From JAENVU01 sp038250905 (GTDB taxonomy: Bacteria; Actinomycetota; Acidimicrobiia; IMCC26256; JAENVU01): a stretch of 64,000 nucleotides of DNA. Of this stretch, positions 60,015-64,000 are shown piece by piece; position 1 is the first letter of the stretch; the number at the start of each line of letters is the position of its first letter. Location of the stretch: positions 124,001-188,000 of the forward strand of contig JBBSBV010000002.1 in the NCBI GenBank assembly GCA_038250905.1. Direction: 5' to 3'. Under the pieces are notes generated by a model. That model was not told where the DNA came from. It ran no database searches and saw only the letters and a list, made by a program, of their open reading frames with translations. Made by a program: the position numbers and the translations under genes.

Positions 60015-63000
60015 GATTCCCCCGCCAGGTCGCGGCGCAACCGCACGGTCGTACCGGCATCCGTGGAGTCGATCAACAGGTGGTCGACGAGTTGCCTCGC
60101 GATGGCCAGGCCCCGACCGCGGCCCGTCGGGCGCGGCCGCTCCCGCCAGTGCCCGGCGTCGGTGACCAGCATGGTGACGGTGGTGCCGCTCATCGTTCCC
60201 GCGACCGAGAATTCTCCATCACCGGGACCATACGCGTGCTCGATCGCATTGGCGGCCACCTCGTTCACCGCGAGGAGCAACTCCCCGATCTCCTCCGGGC
60301 GCGCGCCGTGGACGCGGAGCCACTCACCGGCGACCCGCCGGAGGCGGGCCAGCTCCGTCGCATCGGTCCGCAGCGCCATGCGGAGGTCGCCACTCGGCGA
60401 ATCCGGCCGGAGCAGGAGCAACGCCACGTCGTCCGACGCGGGTTGGCCGCCGAGCGCGTCCGCGATGAGCCAGTCCGCGAACTCCTCCAGCGTCCGCGGT
60501 TCCCGGCGGCCGACCGTCGCGGATGCCGCGAGCCGATCCAGGCCGGCATCGAACGGTTCGCCCCGCCGCTCGACCAGGCCGTCGGTGTAGAACACCAGGG
60601 TCTCCCCCGCCGCGACCACGATGTCGATCGATTCGAACCGGGCGCCGCTCGTCGCGCCGAGCGGCGGACCGCGTCCCTCCCACACCACGTGGACCGAGCC
60701 GTCCACGCGCTGCACGAGGGGCGGCGGGTGGCCCGCGCTGGCGAGCGTCACGACACCGGACAGCGGATCGATCACCCCGACGAGCACCGTCGCCATGTCG
60801 GCACCGGCCGACGCCATGCAGTAGCTGTTGAGCCGGGCAAGGAGGGTGGCCGGGTCCTGGCCGTCGAACGCGCAGTACCGCACCAGCGTGCGGAGGTTGC
60901 CCATCCACGTCGCCGCCGAGATGCCATGACCGACGACGTCGCCGATCGCCACGAGCAGGGATCCGCCCGGGAGTTCGAAGGCGTCGTACCAGTCGCCCCC
61001 GACCTGCACGTCGACCGCCCCCGGGAGATAGCGGGCTGCGATCTCCATCCCGGTCATGGCGTCGAGTCGCTCGGGGAGGAGCGCGAGCTGGAGCGCCGAC
61101 GCGGTCGCGTACTGCTGCTCGAACTGCAGGGCGTTGTCGATCGCGGGGGCGACCCGCCGGGCGATCTCACCCGCGAGCACGAGGTCCTCGGATTCGTAGT
61201 GGCGATCGGTCCCTCGCAAGCCGAAGGCGATCACACCGAGGAGTCCGTCGGGTCCCGGAAGGGGCGCGACGACCAGCGACTGGATCTCGACGGCGCGCCC
61301 CTGCCGGCTCTCGTCGGGTTCCGCGAGGCTTGCGAGGACGTCGAACGGCATGTGTTCGAACAGCAGCGGCTCACCGGTACGCATCACCACGGCGGGCGGA
61401 GCCGGGCTGTCGATCGCGTGCAGGGTCGGCCGCTCGTCGAGGTCGTAGTAGTCGACGGCCTCGGCATCGGTGCTGGCGAAGGCGGCGAGGCGGACCGAGC
61501 GGCCGTCGTCGGTCGGACGGTAGATGGCGCACGCGTCGGCGACGCTCGGCAATACCACCTGCACGATCGCGTCGAGCCGGGCCTGCGAGTCGAGGTCGAC
61601 GGCAAGGATGTCACTGATGCCCGCGAGCACGCTGAGGCGCGCTCGCGCCCGTTCGGCATCGTGCGCGAGGTAGGTGTTCTCGATCAACTGTTCGAAACGC
61701 TGGCCGAGCTGCCGGGCGAGGTCGAGGTCGCCCTCGTGGTACCGACGGCCCGACTCCTCGGTGCACGCGAACACCGCGACCCCGAGGTCGCGCCCGGCGC
61801 GCTGGAGCGGCACGAGGATCACCGACCGGGCGCCGTGGGCTTCGGCGAACGCCCGCTCCTCCTGGTCGTCACTCGACACGAACGCCACCCGCTGTGGGAC
61901 ATCGACCTCGGCCACGAGCACCGGGTCCGGCCCCGGGATCGCGGCCCGGATCCGATCCACGTCGGTCGGCCACCGTTGCTCGGCCCCGATGAGCAGCGCC
62001 TGTTTCGCCGGATCCACGTGGGCCGCGGCGAACCGACGGGGCAGTCCGGCACGGGGCGAGATGTAGAGCACGCAGAAGTCGGCGAACTCGGGGACCGCCA
62101 CCTGCGTGACCCGATCCCAGTCCTGGACCGGGTCGCTGTCGGCGAGCATCGCGTTGGCTACCCCGATGAGCAGTGCCGCGCGCTCTCGGCGCTTCTGCTC
62201 GGTGATGTCGACGGCGACGACGCCCATACCGAGCGGTCGCCCCGCAGCCGACCGGACCGGGTACTGCTCGACGAGCCAGTGCCGCTCCGCACCGGTGACG
62301 GCCGAGTTCACCCCACCGACCTCGACCGAACGATCGCCCGCCGCGACCGCGAGGCCGGGGACCAACTCGTCGAGGCGACGGTCCAGCGACTCGTCCACCG
62401 GTCGCCCGGTCATCTCCGCGAACCGCTCGTTCAGCCCGACGGCCGCCTGGTCGAGGTCGAAGAACGCGAACCCGAACGGTCCGTTCTCGAGGAGCGTGTC
62501 GAGTCGGCCGACCGTCTCCTCGAGTCGCGCGTGGGCGTCCGCGAGTTGACGCTCCCCCTCGCGCCGCACCGTCGTCTCGACCACGACCATGCCCACACCG
62601 ATGACCGCACCCGACTCACCGTGTACCGGGTAACAGCTGTGCTCGAACGAACGGATGACCCCGGGGTGCGCCGGAGTCTCACCCTCGAGCGCCACTCCCA
62701 GGATCCGCTCACCCGACGCAAGGGTCGACCGCACGTTGTCCGCGATGGCGTCGCCGAGACGCGGCAACACCTCGGCGACCTTGCGGCCGCCGTGCTCGGC
62801 GACCGCGATGCCGTCGATCTCGGCCTGTTGGTCGTTGACCCAGACGAATGCGAGGTCGGGATCCACGAACGCGAGCCCGACCGGGGCGCTGTCCGACGTG
62901 GCCCGGAGGATCGCCTCGCTCGCGCGGTGTGCCTCTTCTGCCATGGTCAACTCGGTGACGTCCAGGGTGACCCCGATCCAGTCGCCGGGCGCGAGCCGCC

Positions 63001-64000
63001 GCCCACGGGTCTCGACCCACCGGATCGAACCGTCGGAATGGGCGATGCGGTACCGGACCGAGAACTCGCCGTCACCCCGGTCCGCCGCGACCACCGCCTT
63101 GATCAACAACGGGTGGTCCTCGACGAGGATCGGCGCGACGAACCCCTCCCAGGTGCCGTCGTAACTCCCGGGCGCCAGGCCGACCAGCGTCTCGAGTTCG
63201 GGGGACCACACACCTTCGCGGCGGTCGGCATTCCACCGCCACGAGCCCATCCGAGCGGCCGCGAACGCGAGCCGCGATTCGATCTCCCGGGCCTGGTTGC
63301 GTGCCTCCGCCTCGACGCGGGCCGTGATGTCGATCGAGATACCGACCCACTGCACGATCGCGCCGGCCGCGTCCCGCACCGGCGACCCGCGGCCTTCGAT
63401 CCACCGGACCGAGCCGTCGGGGCGCACGACGCGGTGTTCCATGCTGAAGTCGCGTTCGGTCGCGGTCGCCCGCTCGACGGTCCGGCGCGCCGCGTCCCGG
63501 TCGTCGGGGTGGATCGCCGCGACGAATCCGTCGAAGGTCCCGTCGAAGGTTCCCGGGGCGAACCCGAACAAGGTTTCGAGCTCGGGGGACCAGCGCACCG
63601 AACCCGACGCCGGGCTCCAGTGCCAGACGCCCATGCCCGCCGCACCGAACGCGAGCCGGCTCTCGATGTCTCGCTCGCGTAGCTCGTCCTCGGTCCGCGT
63701 CCGCGCGATGGCCGCGCCGAGGATGTTCGCCACGCTACGGAGCACCACGACGTCGTCATCCGTGAAGGCGCGACGCTCGTCCGAGTACGCGGCGATCACG
63801 CCGAACGGACAACCGGGCAGCCGGATGATCGCGGTGAGCGCGGCCTGTGCCACCCCACCCAGGAGTTGGGCGCCGATCGCGACTCCCGGTCCGACCCCTC
63901 CGGCGCCGGCGGTCACCACGACGGGTTCGTCGCGGCGGACGGACTCGGCCTCGATGACGTCGGCATCGGGGTCGATCACCGTGTCGGTCGCCAACCCGAG
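60011..64000 (-). CDS. Multi-PAS/GAF SpoIIE-type phosphatase with RsbW-like tail (partial, continues beyond the window)
   Basis: At least 1,329 residues; the frame is open at the window edge, so the N-terminus is missing. Order read from that end: part of a GAF domain, at least two PAS domains with the PAC signature WSPELETLFGFAPG and WSPELETLVGLAPG, a third and a fourth PAS, two further GAF domains, the PP2C domain (GGDWYDAFELPGGSLLVAIG, GDVVGHGISAATWMG, FYTDGLVERR) and an RsbW-like ATPase (LLAVNEVAANAIEHAYG). The repeated PAS pair is likely a duplication. It is the head of the sigma operon and its input sensor. Confidence 0.94.
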   Translation of the reverse strand, partial: LGLATDTVIDPDADVIEAESVRRDEPVVVTAGAGGVGPGVAIGAQLLGGVAQAALTAIIRLPGCPFGVIAAYSDERRAFTDDDVVVLRSVANILGAAIARTRTEDELRERDIESRLAFGAAGMGVWHWSPASGSVRWSPELETLFGFAPGTFDGTFDGFVAAIHPDDRDAARRTVERATATERDFSMEHRVVRPDGSVRWIEGRGSPVRDAAGAIVQWVGISIDITARVEAEARNQAREIESRLAFAAARMGSWRWNADRREGVWSPELETLVGLAPGSYDGTWEGFVAPILVEDHPLLIKAVVAADRGDGEFSVRYRIAHSDGSIRWVETRGRRLAPGDWIGVTLDVTELTMAEEAHRASEAILRATSDSAPVGLAFVDPDLAFVWVNDQQAEIDGIAVAEHGGRKVAEVLPRLGDAIADNVRSTLASGERILGVALEGETPAHPGVIRSFEHSCYPVHGESGAVIGVGMVVVETTVRREGERQLADAHARLEETVGRLDTLLENGPFGFAFFDLDQAAVGLNERFAEMTGRPVDESLDRRLDELVPGLAVAAGDRSVEVGGVNSAVTGAERHWLVEQYPVRSAAGRPLGMGVVAVDITEQKRRERAALLIGVANAMLADSDPVQDWDRVTQVAVPEFADFCVLYISPRAGLPRRFAAAHVDPAKQALLIGAEQRWPTDVDRIRAAIPGPDPVLVAEVDVPQRVAFVSSDDQEERAFAEAHGARSVILVPLQRAGRDLGVAVFACTEESGRRYHEGDLDLARQLGQRFEQLIENTYLAHDAERARARLSVLAGISDILAVDLDSQARLDAIVQVVLPSVADACAIYRPTDDGRSVRLAAFASTDAEAVDYYDLDERPTLHAIDSPAPPAVVMRTGEPLLFEHMPFDVLASLAEPDESRQGRAVEIQSLVVAPLPGPDGLLGVIAFGLRGTDRHYESEDLVLAGEIARRVAPAIDNALQFEQQYATASALQLALLPERLDAMTGMEIAARYLPGAVDVQVGGDWYDAFELPGGSLLVAIGDVVGHGISAATWMGNLRTLVRYCAFDGQDPATLLARLNSYCMASAGADMATVLVGVIDPLSGVVTLASAGHPPPLVQRVDGSVHVVWEGRGPPLGATSGARFESIDIVVAAGETLVFYTDGLVERRGEPFDAGLDRLAASATVGRREPRTLEEFADWLIADALGGQPASDDVALLLLRPDSPSGDLRMALRTDATELARLRRVAGEWLRVHGARPEEIGELLLAVNEVAANAIEHAYGPGDGEFSVAGTMSGTTVTMLVTDAGHWRERPRPTGRGRGLAIARQLVDHLLIDSTDAGTTVRLRRDLAGES

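Noticed and set aside
60080..63682. 1,200-codon plus-strand open frame opposite the phosphatase
   Set aside because: It is antisense to a clear multi-domain gene and has shadow composition (Arg/Glu/His-rich, no domains).
1..64000. tRNA, rRNA, riboswitch or CRISPR loci
   Set aside because: No cloverleaf-ending CCA context, rRNA signature, known riboswitch core or regularly spaced repeat was seen by reading; a covariance search would be needed to exclude short RNAs fully.

Overview
This is a GC-rich stretch of about 64 kb with dense, mostly overlapping genes and many GTG starts. It codes for F420-type oxidoreductases, twelve-odd lipoproteins, actinobacterial small proteins and a SigB/SigF-type stress cascade. 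Together these point to an Actinomycetota chromosome. The lineage may be a deep one such as Acidimicrobiia, but that is a guess without a search. No rRNA, tRNA, CRISPR array, phage or insertion sequence was seen. Layout: 0-5.8 kb holds the tail of a kinase-like ATPase, a class III PPK2 polyphosphate kinase, an SDR, a secreted hydrolase and a large polytopic membrane protein. 5.8-8.1 kb holds a sulfatase-maturase-type radical SAM enzyme (its Cys-type sulfatase candidate is at 20-21.7 kb) and a thioesterase. 8.2-13 kb is an extracytoplasmic redox unit: Ser/Thr-rich lipoprotein, ApbE flavin transferase, ferric-reductase-like membrane protein, an OmpR-type two-component system and a PepSY protein, with repeated GTAAGA boxes that may be the regulator's operators. 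13.1-17.2 kb is catabolic (NTF2-like protein, lipase, F420 LLM enzyme, D-aminoacylase). 17.2-20.05 kb is a visibly more AT-rich island of three same-strand single genes: an unknown lipoprotein, a GNAT acetyltransferase and an Arr-type rifamycin ADP-ribosyltransferase. Its junctions carry a degenerate 34-bp repeat in direct pairs around stem-loops. It looks like a gene-cassette array but lacks integron attC boxes, and it is the most unusual part of the window. 20-44.2 kb is metabolic: sulfatase, mycothiol-isomerase-like protein, cyclase-ATPase regulator, class I aldolase, DoxX-Rieske fusion, acyl-CoA dehydrogenases, P450, acyl-CoA ligase, and two thiolase-fold proteins lacking the nucleophilic Cys beside a tandem DUF35 protein, suggesting CoA-dependent side-chain degradation. 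44.3-47.9 kb carries secreted copper or redox lipoproteins (multicopper oxidase, internally duplicated lipoprotein, cupredoxin). 48-64 kb is a general-stress region: a 23-residue membrane peptide, a PAP2/diacylglycerol-kinase/YihY operon, a pseudokinase with PASTA domain, two SpoIIE-type phosphatase modules with STAS antagonists, an encapsulated ferritin plus encapsulin shell, and a SigB/SigF operon with RsbW-like anti-sigma. Five sites matching the SigB/SigF consensus (GTTT, 15-16 bp, GGG(T/A)A) lie in front of genes in this region, including the encapsulin operon. This suggests the sigma factor encoded here controls its own neighbourhood. Three short genes (48, 38 and 23 residues) are added from direct reading because each has a clear ribosome binding site.
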